Source: an uncultured Roseicyclus sp.
Lineage (GTDB): Bacteria; Pseudomonadota; Alphaproteobacteria; Rhodobacterales; Rhodobacteraceae
Assembly (NCBI GenBank): GCA_947491935.1
Contig: CANLLF010000004.1
Coordinates: 186,001 to 250,000 of the forward strand
Length of the DNA stretch: 64,000 bases
Reading direction: 5' to 3'
The notes below the pieces were generated by a model, which was not told the DNA's origin, made no database searches, and saw nothing but the letters and a program-made list of their open reading frames with translations. Made by a program: the position numbers and the translations under genes. Numbering within the stretch: the first letter of the stretch is position 1; each line of letters starts with the position of its first letter. Of this stretch, positions 18,146 through 26,871 are shown piece after piece.

Positions 18146-20535
18146 CAGCGTTCCTGTGCAAAAACCTGGGTCAGCCGCGCAGGCGGCATCCGCGCAAGGC
18201 GAAGGGTGGGGCCAAGGGCGGCGAGGCCTGCCGCCAGAAGCGCCAGCGCCAGAAGGAGGAGCCAATCCGCCGGAAATACCTGCATTGGCAGGCGCCAGCC
18301 GAACGCCTCCACATTCACGAACGCCAGAAGGATCCATGCCAGCGCCAAACCCACGGGGAGCGCGAAGACAAAGGTGATCGCGGCCAGTGCGAGGGAGCGC
18401 GCCATTTCGACCTTGGCGAGGGTCGCGCGCGAGGCGCCGATGGCCCAGATCGGCGCCAGTTGAGGTAGGCGCAGATCGGCCAGTGTGAGCAGGCTGGTCA
18501 GGAGCGCGATGCCCGCCACACCGAGGGTCAGGACGTTGAGGGCGCCCGTCACACGGAAGGTCTGCTCGAACACGTCAACGGAAAACGCCTTGACCTGCGC
18601 CTGATTCGTCACGGCGTCGGCGGGCAAGCCGAATTCGGTGCGCAGGCGGGTGGCCAGCGCCGGGGTATCCTCCGGTGCGATGCGAATGGCGAAGCGACGC
18701 GGGCGATCTTCTGGAAACGTCTCTGCAAAGCGGGTCAGGGACACAATAGCTTGACCATTCGGGTTGCCGTAGTCGGTGTAGATGCCAACGATGGGAAGGC
18801 CGTCCGCCAGAGGAACCACATCGCCAAGAGAGAGCGCTTCACGGCGGAACAACTGCTCATTCACCAGAATACCGGTGCCGTTCGCCACCCGATCCCAAGC
18901 GTCCTGCGTCGCGGCGAGGAACGGCCACGCCTGCCGGTAGGTTGGGTGATCGACCACGCCAAACACATCGGCGGGCCGGTCGAACAGACGGGTTGGGGCC
19001 GAGACGATCGGCAGAATGGCGTCAACGTCCGGAGCCAATGCCTGCATAAGCTCCTCGGCCTCATCAGGCGTGGCGGCGGTAACGTAGAGCTCCGACGCCA
19101 AACGTTGATCAAGCCAGCCCAGAAACGTGGTGCGGAACGAACCGACCATTGTCGAGACACCGATATTTGCCGCAAGCGCCAGAAGCAGTGCCATCAAGGC
19201 GAGTGAAAGGCCGGGGATTTGTTGGCGTGTGTCGGCGACGATCCACTCAGTGAAGGCCCCTTTTGGCCGGACCAGGGAGAGAAGAGACGTCATCACCGCG
19301 GGTAGGGCCAGCGCCGCACCGATCAGCAATGCGCCAAGGCAGGCGAAGGCCGCATAGAGACCCGTGCCGAAGACGGCGAGGGCCGCCGCGAGGGTGAACA
19401 GCGCGATGGCGGCCAGGGTCTGCAGCCGAAGTGCGCGGCCGGAGGCCTGTGCCCAGGCGCGCGGCATGGCAGGGGCCAGAAGCGGCATTTGTGCCGTTCG
19501 AACCATAGCCTGTGCGGCAGCAACGGCGGTGCCAAGAAGTGTGATGGCCAGGGCGGCGATGGCCCAATCGGGGTTGAAGCGCAAAACGCCTTCGATCTCA
19601 GCGCCGTAGAGGCCGCGCAGGGTGCCGGCGACACCGGGCATAAGGCTTGCCGCAATGACGTAGCCGAGAAGGATACCGATTAATCCGGCGAGCGCGGCAA
19701 TGGCGGCAAGTTCGAGACCCAGCGCCAGAAGGATCGTCCGCAACGGTGTTCCAAGGGCCCGGAGGGTACGGATCGTGGCACGGCGTTGTTCGAAGGCAAG
19801 GCCAATGGCGGCGTGTACGATGAAAAGGCCGACACCAAAGGAGAGGAGGCCGAACGCCGTCAGATTCAGGTGAAAGCTGTCGGTCAGGCGCGCGATATCG
19901 GACCCGACTTCGGGGGATCGCAGCGTCAGGTTGGTGGCATCGGTGATCGGCGCGAGGCCAAAAGGCTGATCTGGTGCAATCAGAAGGTAGGAGGGGTCCC
20001 GCTGATCCAGCAGGCGGGCGGCGGTGGAGATATCGGTGATCGCGGCGGCGGGCGGAACGTTTTCGGCGATGCGCAGGGGCGGAAGGCCCAGAGGCAGATC
20101 ACCGTCGGCGGTGGCTTGAGACACAAGCAGCAGACCGGGTGCGGTGAAGAAATCCGCGATGTCGGTATCACCGGTGAGCGTCGGGCTCTGCGTCTCGGTT
20201 GGCGCGGTGAGGGGATCGATGCCGAGCAGCCGCAGGCGGGCGCCGCCCTCTCGCAGCTCTCCTGAAATGACCGGGGAGACGAGATAACCCGCCGCACGCA
20301 AAGCGAGGAATTCAGCGGTCGGCACGGGTTGCCCATCGGATTGTTCAAGGCGCGAGAGTTGATCTTGCCCAAGGGTGGCCGCGGCGCGGTCATAAGCGGC
20401 GCGGGCCTCCGCATTGATGGCCTGCACACCGGACCAGAGCGCGGTGGCCAGGGCAAGACCAAGGGCCAGCATCACGAGTTGCCCAGGGTGCCGGCGCCAG
20501 TGAGAGGAAAGGCTCTGCAATGCGGCATAGAGCAT
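18145..20535 (-). CDS. FtsX-like ABC transporter permease (AttF/AttG type)
   Basis: A 796-residue inner-membrane permease with two FtsX/MacB-type cores. The first membrane helix is at the N-terminus (QLVMLALGLALATALWSGVQ), followed by a large periplasmic region, then clusters of three or four helices near residues 225-340, 365-470 and at the C-terminus (DWLLLLALALLAAGLAALG). It resembles a fusion of the two permeases of an AttEFGH system. I use the ATG at 20535, two bases after the ATPase stop; a TTG at 20541 would overlap that stop. Such transporters usually work on lipids or lipoproteins at the periplasmic face by mechanotransmission; the substrate here is unknown. Confidence 0.87.
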   Translation of the reverse strand: MLYAALQSLSSHWRRHPGQLVMLALGLALATALWSGVQAINAEARAAYDRAAATLGQDQLSRLEQSDGQPVPTAEFLALRAAGYLVSPVISGELREGGARLRLLGIDPLTAPTETQSPTLTGDTDIADFFTAPGLLLVSQATADGDLPLGLPPLRIAENVPPAAAITDISTAARLLDQRDPSYLLIAPDQPFGLAPITDATNLTLRSPEVGSDIARLTDSFHLNLTAFGLLSFGVGLFIVHAAIGLAFEQRRATIRTLRALGTPLRTILLALGLELAAIAALAGLIGILLGYVIAASLMPGVAGTLRGLYGAEIEGVLRFNPDWAIAALAITLLGTAVAAAQAMVRTAQMPLLAPAMPRAWAQASGRALRLQTLAAIALFTLAAALAVFGTGLYAAFACLGALLIGAALALPAVMTSLLSLVRPKGAFTEWIVADTRQQIPGLSLALMALLLALAANIGVSTMVGSFRTTFLGWLDQRLASELYVTAATPDEAEELMQALAPDVDAILPIVSAPTRLFDRPADVFGVVDHPTYRQAWPFLAATQDAWDRVANGTGILVNEQLFRREALSLGDVVPLADGLPIVGIYTDYGNPNGQAIVSLTRFAETFPEDRPRRFAIRIAPEDTPALATRLRTEFGLPADAVTNQAQVKAFSVDVFEQTFRVTGALNVLTLGVAGIALLTSLLTLADLRLPQLAPIWAIGASRATLAKVEMARSLALAAITFVFALPVGLALAWILLAFVNVEAFGWRLPMQVFPADWLLLLALALLAAGLAALGPTLRLARMPPARLTQVFAQER

Positions 20536-20537
20536 GA

Positions 20538-21209
20538 TCAAATGCCTTCCAATCGACCACGCGACAGGTTCGCGTGACGTGACAGGCGACTGGCGAGACG
20601 AGGAGAATGGGTGACCATCAAAAGGCCGGCACCGGTTTCGGTGACAAGCTCCAGAAGCAGGGTCAGGACGGCATCCCCAGTCTCTTCATCGAGGTTGCCG
20701 GTGGGTTCATCGGCCAGGATAAGTGCGGGCCGGTGCGCCAGGGCACGCGCGATGGCAACCCGCTGCTGCTGACCGCCCGAGAGCTGTTCGGGATAGCGCG
20801 ATAACATCTCGGATAGGCCCAGGCGCGCGGCAAGCTCGGCGCAGAACGCGGCGTCGTGGCGACCTGCAAGGCGCGCCTGGAGCGCAATGTTGGCAGCGAT
20901 GATCAGGGACGGGACCAGGTTGAACTGCTGGAAGATCAACCCGATCCGGTCGCGCCGCACCAGTGCACGCGCGGCATCGTCCAGCGTACCGATATCCTGC
21001 CCATTCAGGCGCACCTGCCCGGCATCGGGTTGGTCAAGGCCGCCTGCCAGATGCAGCAGCGTGGATTTTCCGGATCCGCTTTCCCCCGTCAGCGCCACGG
21101 TCTCTCCCGCATCCAGTTTCAGCGACACGCCATCGAGGATGGTCAGTGTCTTGCCGTCGGAGGGATAGGTTTTGCGGATATTGCGCAGATCGAGAAGGGA
21201 GGCTGTCAT
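20538..21209 (-). CDS. ABC transporter ATP-binding protein (LolD/AttE type)
   Basis: A 223-residue ATPase of the MacB/LolD subfamily. Walker A is GESGSGKST, the Q-loop is [11 protein letters not shown], the signature is [15 protein letters not shown] and Walker B is [16 protein letters not shown]. The Q-loop and the GNLDEET after Walker B are typical of ATPases that pair with FtsX permeases. The ATG at 21209 is preceded by GGGAGG in GAGAAGGGAGGCTGTC on the reverse complement neighbourhood (the AGGGAGG-like purine run lies inside the first codons on the other strand, so the ribosome site itself is weak). It lies 57 bases after tonB, so it may be co-transcribed with the B12 operon. Confidence 0.92.
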   Translation of the reverse strand: MTASLLDLRNIRKTYPSDGKTLTILDGVSLKLDAGETVALTGESGSGKSTLLHLAGGLDQPDAGQVRLNGQDIGTLDDAARALVRRDRIGLIFQQFNLVPSLIIAANIALQARLAGRHDAAFCAELAARLGLSEMLSRYPEQLSGGQQQRVAIARALAHRPALILADEPTGNLDEETGDAVLTLLLELVTETGAGLLMVTHSPRLASRLSRHANLSRGRLEGI

Positions 21210-21266
21210 GGGCCGGATGTAGCAGGTGGGGCCGGGCAAGAAACCCCTGCGACGATTTTGGCGCAC

Positions 21267-22280
21267 CTATTGGAACGTCAGCGGCACCGAGAAACTGTAG
21301 CTGGCATCGGTTAGCTGGCGCGGCGCGCGGGGAAACCGCCCGGCCCGTTGCACTGCACTGAGTGCGGCTTGATCCACGGCGGAATTGCCGGAGGATCGGG
21401 CGATACCGAGGCCCACGAGCCGACCATTGGGTGCAACGGAGAGGCGAACAATGGCGCGGCCGGTGCCATTCACGCTGGGGCGGCTACGCGCAATGCGGGC
21501 CTGAATCTGGCCGCCCCATTGGGCCACGAGGCTTTGAATCTGCCCCGGCGAGAGGCTGGGTTGGGGAGCTGGCGTCGGAGCCGCACCCTGCGTCTCGTCG
21601 CCGCCCGTGCCTGCTGCGGTCCGATCGGGGGCCGGGGTCGCGGGCTGTTGCGGCGCGGCGGGCTGAGCTGTGGCGGCGGGCGCCGACGGCTGCGGAGCCA
21701 GATCATCGGGTCGCGGGCCCGGGCGCGGGGAACGGTCCGTCGCAAGGGTGGTGGACCCCTCGAAATGAGGACGGTCGTCGGGCGACGGCGGTTGGCTGAT
21801 GGCATCGGGTACGGCAAGTTCCGGGGCGCTCATCGTGGGGCGCGTGTCAGATGGTGTGTTCGGTGCGGCGGCATCGTCGGGAAGTGTTGGAGGAACAAGC
21901 GTGGGAGCGGCAATCGGTGGCACGACGGACAGGTTTGGTACCGGTGCAGAGCTTATTTGGGGGTTAGGGGTGGTTTCGGGGTAAGCGGCGGTGATTGCGG
22001 GCGAGTGCTGTCTTTCGATCGGCGATTCCGGCGTGATATTCGGCGTATCTCCGGCGGAAAGGTCGGGTATGGAAAGCGCTGGTTGTGGAGCGGTGTCCGG
22101 CGCGCGATCCCACGTATCGATAAGGGTGGAGAAGGCAGCGGCGCTTGCCGTGAGCGTCAAAGCATCCTCGCCACCTGAGCCCTGATCATCGGTGCCGCCT
22201 TCGGGCAAGCTCACCAAAATGCCTGCATGGACGGCCAGGGATAGGCTCAGAAACAAAACAAAGCCCCAAGCTCCCCTCAT
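21267..22280 (-). CDS. tonB: TonB-family energy transducer
   Basis: Protein that carries the energy of the ExbB-ExbD motor across the periplasm to TonB-dependent receptors. It is 337 residues: one N-terminal membrane helix (WGFVLFLSLSLAVHAGILV), a long proline- and alanine-rich linker (roughly residues 60-240), and a C-terminal TonB domain with RIARSRPSVNGTGRAIVRLSVAPNG and GNSAVDQAALSAVQRAGRFPRAP. Its start overlaps the preceding exbD stop by four bases (ATGA). As the last gene of the operon headed by btuB, it is very probably the dedicated transducer for the B12 receptor. Confidence 0.92.
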   Translation of the reverse strand: MRGAWGFVLFLSLSLAVHAGILVSLPEGGTDDQGSGGEDALTLTASAAAFSTLIDTWDRAPDTAPQPALSIPDLSAGDTPNITPESPIERQHSPAITAAYPETTPNPQISSAPVPNLSVVPPIAAPTLVPPTLPDDAAAPNTPSDTRPTMSAPELAVPDAISQPPSPDDRPHFEGSTTLATDRSPRPGPRPDDLAPQPSAPAATAQPAAPQQPATPAPDRTAAGTGGDETQGAAPTPAPQPSLSPGQIQSLVAQWGGQIQARIARSRPSVNGTGRAIVRLSVAPNGRLVGLGIARSSGNSAVDQAALSAVQRAGRFPRAPRQLTDASYSFSVPLTFQ

Positions 22281-22660
22281 GGCCGCACCGTCAGCAAGCG
22301 GGTTTCGACAATGCCGACCTCCGCCAGATCCGCGAGAAGATTGGCAAGATCACCCGCAGCGTAGTTGGCATCGACCCGCAGGGGCAGAGGGCCATCGTGG
22401 CGCGCGAGCGGCCCCCAAATGTCCTGCCCCAGCGCGTCGGAATAGGCCAACTGACCGGCGGCATCGACATGAAGGGTGCCGGGCTGAGGGTCTGTCTCCG
22501 CCCCGTCAGCGGTTGGGGGGGTGACGTCGAGGGGTTGGGGAGGCGCCAATGTGGCGCTCATCAGGAAGAAGATCAGCAGCAAGAAGACGACGTTGATCAT
22601 CGGGACGATGGCGCGGTCCTGTGTGGTGCGGCGCGGGGATGTCGGCGGACCAAGGATCAT
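22277..22660 (-). CDS. ExbD-like protein with Asn at the proton-relay position
   Basis: A 127-residue ExbD/TolR-family protein, the second of two in tandem. The single membrane helix is PMINVVFLLLIFFLMSATL. In ExbD the aspartate in the PxID motif is the essential protonatable residue; here that position (residue 23, codon at 22592-22594) is AAC, Asn. The upstream paralogue has GAC, Asp, at the matching place. The C-terminal periplasmic domain (LRVDANYAAGDLANLLADLAEVGIVETRLLTVR) is complete, so the gene looks intact and not decayed. It overlaps both neighbours by four bases. I infer a structural or regulatory partner of the active ExbD. Confidence 0.9.
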   Translation of the reverse strand: MILGPPTSPRRTTQDRAIVPMINVVFLLLIFFLMSATLAPPQPLDVTPPTADGAETDPQPGTLHVDAAGQLAYSDALGQDIWGPLARHDGPLPLRVDANYAAGDLANLLADLAEVGIVETRLLTVRP

Positions 22661-23043
22661 GGTTGCACAAGAACAAGATTGTTGAACCCATCGGCCTGTA
22701 GAACAGCCATGACGTCGATCAGGCGTTGGGTAGTCACCCCATTGGCAGGACGAAGCAAAATCGGGTCTGATTCTGTCTCTACAAGGCGGATCAGAGACGG
22801 CGCCATGGCATCGACTCCGGTAGACACGCCGTTCAGACGCAGTGTGTCCGCCCCGATATCAACCAGACGGGGCGGGCCGGTCCAATCGCCGGGGCCGCCG
22901 GTAGCCGTGGTGAGTGTAATCTCGGCATCCTGACCGAACCGGGCGGCCAGCATGAAAAAGACCAGCAGCAGGAAGACGACGTCGATCATTGGCGTCAGGC
23001 TGGGCCGCCGTCGCGGCGTGGATGGGGCGAAATTGAAACTCAT
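22657..23043 (-). CDS. exbD: biopolymer transporter ExbD
   Basis: A 128-residue ExbD with the conserved helix PMIDVVFLLLVFFMLAARF; Asp21 is the expected proton-relay residue in the membrane. The periplasmic part follows the usual pattern (ILLRPANGVTTQRLIDVMAVLQADGFNNLVLV). With ExbB it forms the proton-driven motor that energises TonB. Its start overlaps the exbB stop by four bases, and its stop overlaps the start of the Asn-containing paralogue by four. Confidence 0.93.
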   Translation of the reverse strand: MSFNFAPSTPRRRPSLTPMIDVVFLLLVFFMLAARFGQDAEITLTTATGGPGDWTGPPRLVDIGADTLRLNGVSTGVDAMAPSLIRLVETESDPILLRPANGVTTQRLIDVMAVLQADGFNNLVLVQP

Positions 23044-23651
23044 GGGCCAGCCGGGCCCTTGGCGAAGATACGGGTGGCGTCACCCTCCATCTGCGCTTGC
23101 ATCCTATCGGCGATGCTGTCGAACCATGTCAACGCAAGCGAGGCCGGGATTGCTACGCCCATTCCGGCGGCAGTCGTCAGCAGCGCCTCCCAGATGCCGC
23201 CGGCCAGAGTGGCTGGATCGGCCTGCACTCCGGCCTCCTGCAGTGCCTGAAACGCTGCGATCATACCAAGGACCGTTCCAAGCAGGCCCAGAAGCGGCGC
23301 GATTGTAACGATCAGATCGAGGGCACGCAGACCTGTGCGGGCCTCGGCCAGAAGCTGACGCGCGGTGATCTGGGTTTCTTCGCGGGCGGCGGTACCGGAC
23401 AAGCCGGGATCGAGGCGCGCCTGCATCGCGGCGCGCGCAAGACGGGCGCGCAGGCCGGTGCCAAGCGGCGCCGCAGCGTTTGGATCGCCGGACTGCCAGG
23501 CGGCAATCGCCTCGGTCACGTGAACATTCGCTCGGAAGGCACCCAAGGCCGTGAGCCGCGAGAGTTTCCACAGTATCAGGGCCAGAGTGATTACGGACAG
23601 CCCCGCGATCAGCCACAGAACGGCGCCGCCATTTTGCAAAATCTCAGGCAT
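23040..23651 (-). CDS. exbB: MotA/TolQ/ExbB proton channel family protein
   Basis: A 203-residue inner-membrane protein, the pentameric stator part of the TonB motor. Three membrane helices are visible: AVLWLIAGLSVITLALILWKL at the N-terminus, and the conserved pair IVTIAPLLGLLGTVLGMIAAF and EALLTTAAGMGVAIPASLAL. The last two line the channel that holds the ExbD helices. The start overlaps the cbiZ stop by eight bases, so it belongs to the B12 operon. TolQ is an alternative name, but there is no tol-pal context here. Confidence 0.92.
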   Translation of the reverse strand: MPEILQNGGAVLWLIAGLSVITLALILWKLSRLTALGAFRANVHVTEAIAAWQSGDPNAAAPLGTGLRARLARAAMQARLDPGLSGTAAREETQITARQLLAEARTGLRALDLIVTIAPLLGLLGTVLGMIAAFQALQEAGVQADPATLAGGIWEALLTTAAGMGVAIPASLALTWFDSIADRMQAQMEGDATRIFAKGPAGP

Positions 23652-24297
23652 TCTGGTGGCCCCCCTCGGTTGTCATCCAATCGCGCGTGCCATCCGCGAC
23701 GCTATCGTAAACGGCACGGCCGATGGCCACACCCACGTCGGTGTGCAGCCCGGCATAGGATAAATCGCCCGCGGGCGCCGCGACGACAATGCAATCGGTT
23801 CCCGTACCTGTGGCGGGCCCTTGGGGGAGATCCGGTCCATGATCCATCACGGCGGAGGTACGCGCCTGCGTCGCGATGGAGAGCGCCTCGATCAGCGCGG
23901 TATCGGACAGCGGCGCGGAGGTGGCGGCGAGACAATTGATCGTACCGACGGGGGCCGCGCCGGCCTGACGCTGCCCCACCCGTTCGGCATTCGAGAGGCC
24001 GACTGTCGCAAGGCACGCGGCCTGAATCAGGCCCGAACGAGCGGTCTTGAGACTGTTCTGGGCAATATCTCGAGATGTCAGCATACCGATGGAGTCTGCA
24101 TCAACCTGCGCCTGCATCTCGGCCGCGAACCACGCAATCGCGTCGAAATTCTTGGACAGATCGGCGTTGCGTACCTCACGCCAGACCACCCGATCCGTGA
24201 CTTGGAAGCCCCCGCGATAAGGGGCCCAGGATAGGCAGCGCATGGGCTGTGGCAGCGTGGCGATCAGCCATGGATGGTTCAGGGTGATGTCGATCAT
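23644..24297 (-). CDS. cbiZ: adenosylcobinamide amidohydrolase
   Basis: CbiZ removes the aminopropanol arm of adenosylcobinamide (and, in some bacteria, of pseudocobalamin) to give adenosylcobyric acid, which re-enters B12 synthesis. The 217-residue product shows the family pattern: MLTSRD (residues about 72-77), GLSNAERVG, APVGTINCLAATSAPLSDTALIEA, and the C-terminal GTGTDCIVVAAP. It lies between the importer ATPase and exbB, with four- and eight-base overlaps. Its presence implies the cell salvages incomplete or foreign corrinoids taken up by the neighbouring Btu system and has the later steps of B12 assembly elsewhere. Confidence 0.92.
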   Translation of the reverse strand: MIDITLNHPWLIATLPQPMRCLSWAPYRGGFQVTDRVVWREVRNADLSKNFDAIAWFAAEMQAQVDADSIGMLTSRDIAQNSLKTARSGLIQAACLATVGLSNAERVGQRQAGAAPVGTINCLAATSAPLSDTALIEALSIATQARTSAVMDHGPDLPQGPATGTGTDCIVVAAPAGDLSYAGLHTDVGVAIGRAVYDSVADGTRDWMTTEGGHQNA

Positions 24298-25052
24298 CGG
24301 ACCACCTCAAGCGGCTGGAAGATGAGACCGTTCGGTCCGCTGGCGAGGTGCGCGGAGATGCCGAACGTGCCGTGAAGATTGTCGGTCGTCAGGACGGATT
24401 CGGGCGCGCCATCGGCGATGATGCGGCCCCGGTCCATCAGGATCAAGCGGTCGCAATGGCGTGCTGCGAGGCCCAGATCGTGGAGAGAGACGAGGGTGGA
24501 CGTGCCAGTTCGGGCAAGCCTGCGGAAGGCCCGCATCGTAGCGATCTGATGGCCGGGATCGAGTCCGGCGACGGGTTCGTCGGCCAGGATCAGTGGCGTG
24601 GCCTGTGCCAGGGCGCGGGCGATCAAGACGCGGGCCTGTTCACCGCCGGACAGATCCGTTGCGGCCCGGTCGCGAAAGGCGGTGAGGTCCATGGTGTGAA
24701 GCGCGGCGGCCACGGCCTCCCGGTCGGCGTCCGTGATGCACGCCCCTGCGGCAAGGTGCGGGACGCGGCCGAGGGTGACGAGCGTTTCGACGGAGACAGG
24801 CCACGCGATTTCGCGGGCTTGGGGCAACCACGCGACGTGTCTGGCCCGATCCCGGACGGGCATATCGGTGAGGGAGCATTGGCCACTATGGGGCAGGAGC
24901 CCGAGCGCGCCGCGCATCAGCGTCGTCTTTCCTGCCCCGTTGGGGCCGATGAGGCCGACAACTTCTCCGGCTTCAACCGTCAGTGTCGCGGCATCGACGA
25001 CGGGGCATTCGCCGCGCCGAACCGTCAGAGCTTGAAGACGGAGGTTCGTCAT
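24294..25052 (-). CDS. btuD: cobalamin/corrinoid ABC transporter ATP-binding protein
   Basis: A 252-residue ATPase of the FecE/BtuD subfamily. Walker A is GPNGAGKTT, the signature is DLSGGEQARVLIARAL and Walker B is PLILADEPVAGLDPGH. It powers the BtuC permease and is encoded immediately after it with a four-base overlap. The riboswitch upstream and cbiZ downstream make a corrinoid substrate much more likely than a ferric siderophore, although the ATPase alone would not distinguish them. Confidence 0.93.
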   Translation of the reverse strand: MTNLRLQALTVRRGECPVVDAATLTVEAGEVVGLIGPNGAGKTTLMRGALGLLPHSGQCSLTDMPVRDRARHVAWLPQAREIAWPVSVETLVTLGRVPHLAAGACITDADREAVAAALHTMDLTAFRDRAATDLSGGEQARVLIARALAQATPLILADEPVAGLDPGHQIATMRAFRRLARTGTSTLVSLHDLGLAARHCDRLILMDRGRIIADGAPESVLTTDNLHGTFGISAHLASGPNGLIFQPLEVVR

Positions 25053-26035
25053 GAGCTTTGCGCCCGCGTCTTGTAGATTAGATGAAGGAAGAGCGGCGCG
25101 CCGACGATGGCCATCAACACCCCAAGCTTCAGGTCACGTTCCGGCAGGATCAGGCGGGTTGCGATATCCGCAGCAAGCACAAGGGCCGCGCCGCCAAGCG
25201 CGGACGCTGGCAGGAGCCGGCTGGGCCGGGCGCCGACGAACGGTCGCAGAATATGGGGCACGACGAGGCCCACAAATCCGACGGCGCCTGCAACGGCCGT
25301 GGCCGCTCCAACGGCGGCGGCCACACCCAGTACAAGGCTCAAACGTGCGCGTTCGAGACGTATGCCGAGGCTTGCGGCCGCATCTTCGCCCAAAGTCAGC
25401 GCGTCAAGTGATCGACCAAGCGAAAGGAGCAGGCCCCAACCGACCGCCATGAACGGCAATGCAATCCAGACATGGGTAAATGAGCGGTCCGCGAGGCTAC
25501 CAAGCATCCAGAACACCGTTTCGGAGACGGCGAAGGGATTGGGAGACAGGTTAAGTACGAGGGACAACATGGCTGAGGCAAGGGTCGAGATTGCGATCCC
25601 TGCAAGGATGAGTGTCATGGAGCCGCCGTGAGGCCCGGCCAGCAGCAAAATGAGGAGGGTTGCGGCCAGCGCCCCTGCCAAGGCGGCCAGCGGTAACGCA
25701 AGCGCGAAGCTGGCCGCGATCCCGGTCTGCAGGGCGATGACTGCGCCAAGCGCGGCCGAGCCCGACACGCCGATCAGGCCCGGCTCGGCGAGGGGGTTTC
25801 TGAGATATCCTTGCAGGGCCGCGCCAGCGATGCCGAGAGATACGCCTACCAAAACGGCAAGAATTGCCCGAGGCAGACGAATTTCCCGCATCACGAGAGT
25901 TACCGCATCGCCCTGGCCCGAGATCAAAGCGCGGATGCTTTCGCCTGGCCCGAACCCTGCGGGGCCGGTCAGCAGCGAGACAACGAAGAGGACGGCCATA
26001 AGGGCCAGCAGGGTAGGGATGACTGCGCGGTTCAT
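25049..26035 (-). CDS. btuC: cobalamin/corrinoid ABC transporter permease
   Basis: A 328-residue FecCD/BtuC-family inner-membrane permease with about ten helices. Family motifs include the REIRLPRAILAVLVGVSLGIAGAALQG segment after helix 1, RNPLAEPGLIGVSGSAALGAV, and the C-terminal GAVGFVGLVVPHILRPFVG, which contacts the ATPase. I place the start at the ATG at 26035, overlapping the btuF stop by four bases (ATGA). Together with BtuF and BtuD it forms a type II importer. Confidence 0.93.
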   Translation of the reverse strand: MNRAVIPTLLALMAVLFVVSLLTGPAGFGPGESIRALISGQGDAVTLVMREIRLPRAILAVLVGVSLGIAGAALQGYLRNPLAEPGLIGVSGSAALGAVIALQTGIAASFALALPLAALAGALAATLLILLLAGPHGGSMTLILAGIAISTLASAMLSLVLNLSPNPFAVSETVFWMLGSLADRSFTHVWIALPFMAVGWGLLLSLGRSLDALTLGEDAAASLGIRLERARLSLVLGVAAAVGAATAVAGAVGFVGLVVPHILRPFVGARPSRLLPASALGGAALVLAADIATRLILPERDLKLGVLMAIVGAPLFLHLIYKTRAQSS

Positions 26036-26871
26036 CGCGTCATCTCCGCCCGGAGCGCTGTGAGATCCCGAAGCGCCGTAAGGATGGCGGGGGTCCCACA
26101 GACCCATTCCGCCCCGCTCTCATACCCGTTTCCCGCGGCGATCAGGGCGCGCAGGGCCGGATGGCGCAGGATGTCCTCCGACCGCGATGCGCCGGGATAG
26201 GTCTGGGTGCCGATCACCAGTTCGGGCGCGGCAGTGATCAGAAGTTCAAGTGCCAGGCGCCCGGAAGCGGAGCGCTGAAGCTCTTCAGCGATATGGGTGA
26301 AGCCCGCCCGGGTCACCACATCATGGGCCAGCGATCCGGTGCCGAGCGTGTAACCGTTGGGGTAGTAGAATGCAGCCCGCGGCCCACCCCGTCGCTGCGT
26401 CAGGGCGGCGAGATCCGCTTCGAATTGGACGATCAGGTTCTGAGCCCGCTCCTCCTGCCCCAGAAGCGCGCCCATCCGGGCCAATTGCGGCGCGATATCG
26501 GACAGCTCATCTTCCAACTCGAATTGTTCAACCCGCACGCCCAGGCGACGAAGCAGGGAAATCACTGCGGGATCGGACCATATCCCGGCAAGGACGAGGT
26601 CGGGACTCAGTAGGAAGATCTCTTCCGCGGAGCCGTAATTGGCCGCGTAATTCGAGGCTTCCTCCGCCATTGGCGACACAAGCGGGTCGGAGGCGATGGA
26701 GGACACGGAAATCAGCTGCCCGGGCGCCGCAAGATGCATTGCGAATTGATCGGTGCAGAGGTTCATAGAGACGACCCGCCGGGGCGCGTCCGCACTGACC
26801 CCCGCCGCGAGGGAGACCCAGGCGGCGAGGGTGAGGGATATGAGCCTAGAAGGACGCACGAAGTCCGACAT
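26032..26871 (-). CDS. btuF: periplasmic corrinoid-binding protein
   Basis: A 279-residue class III substrate-binding protein. A signal peptide covers about the first 27 residues (LISLTLAAWVSLAAGVSA). The mature protein starts with RRVVSMNLCTDQFAMHLAAPG, a typical BtuF/FhuD opening, and has PDLVLAGIWSDPAVISLLRRLGVRVEQF and a long connecting helix. It overlaps the btuB end by 26 bases, so the two are read from one transcript. It delivers corrinoid from the receptor to BtuCD. Confidence 0.92.
   Translation of the reverse strand: MSDFVRPSRLISLTLAAWVSLAAGVSADAPRRVVSMNLCTDQFAMHLAAPGQLISVSSIASDPLVSPMAEEASNYAANYGSAEEIFLLSPDLVLAGIWSDPAVISLLRRLGVRVEQFELEDELSDIAPQLARMGALLGQEERAQNLIVQFEADLAALTQRRGGPRAAFYYPNGYTLGTGSLAHDVVTRAGFTHIAEELQRSASGRLALELLITAAPELVIGTQTYPGASRSEDILRHPALRALIAAGNGYESGAEWVCGTPAILTALRDLTALRAEMTR

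Noticed and set aside
21348-22178. A long plus-strand frame across tonB
   Set aside because: Its Gly/Arg-rich translation mirrors the Pro/Ala-rich TonB linker; tonB has clear domains and operon overlaps.
26370-26768. A plus-strand frame antisense to btuF
   Set aside because: Arg/Pro-rich shadow with no start signals; btuF is well supported.
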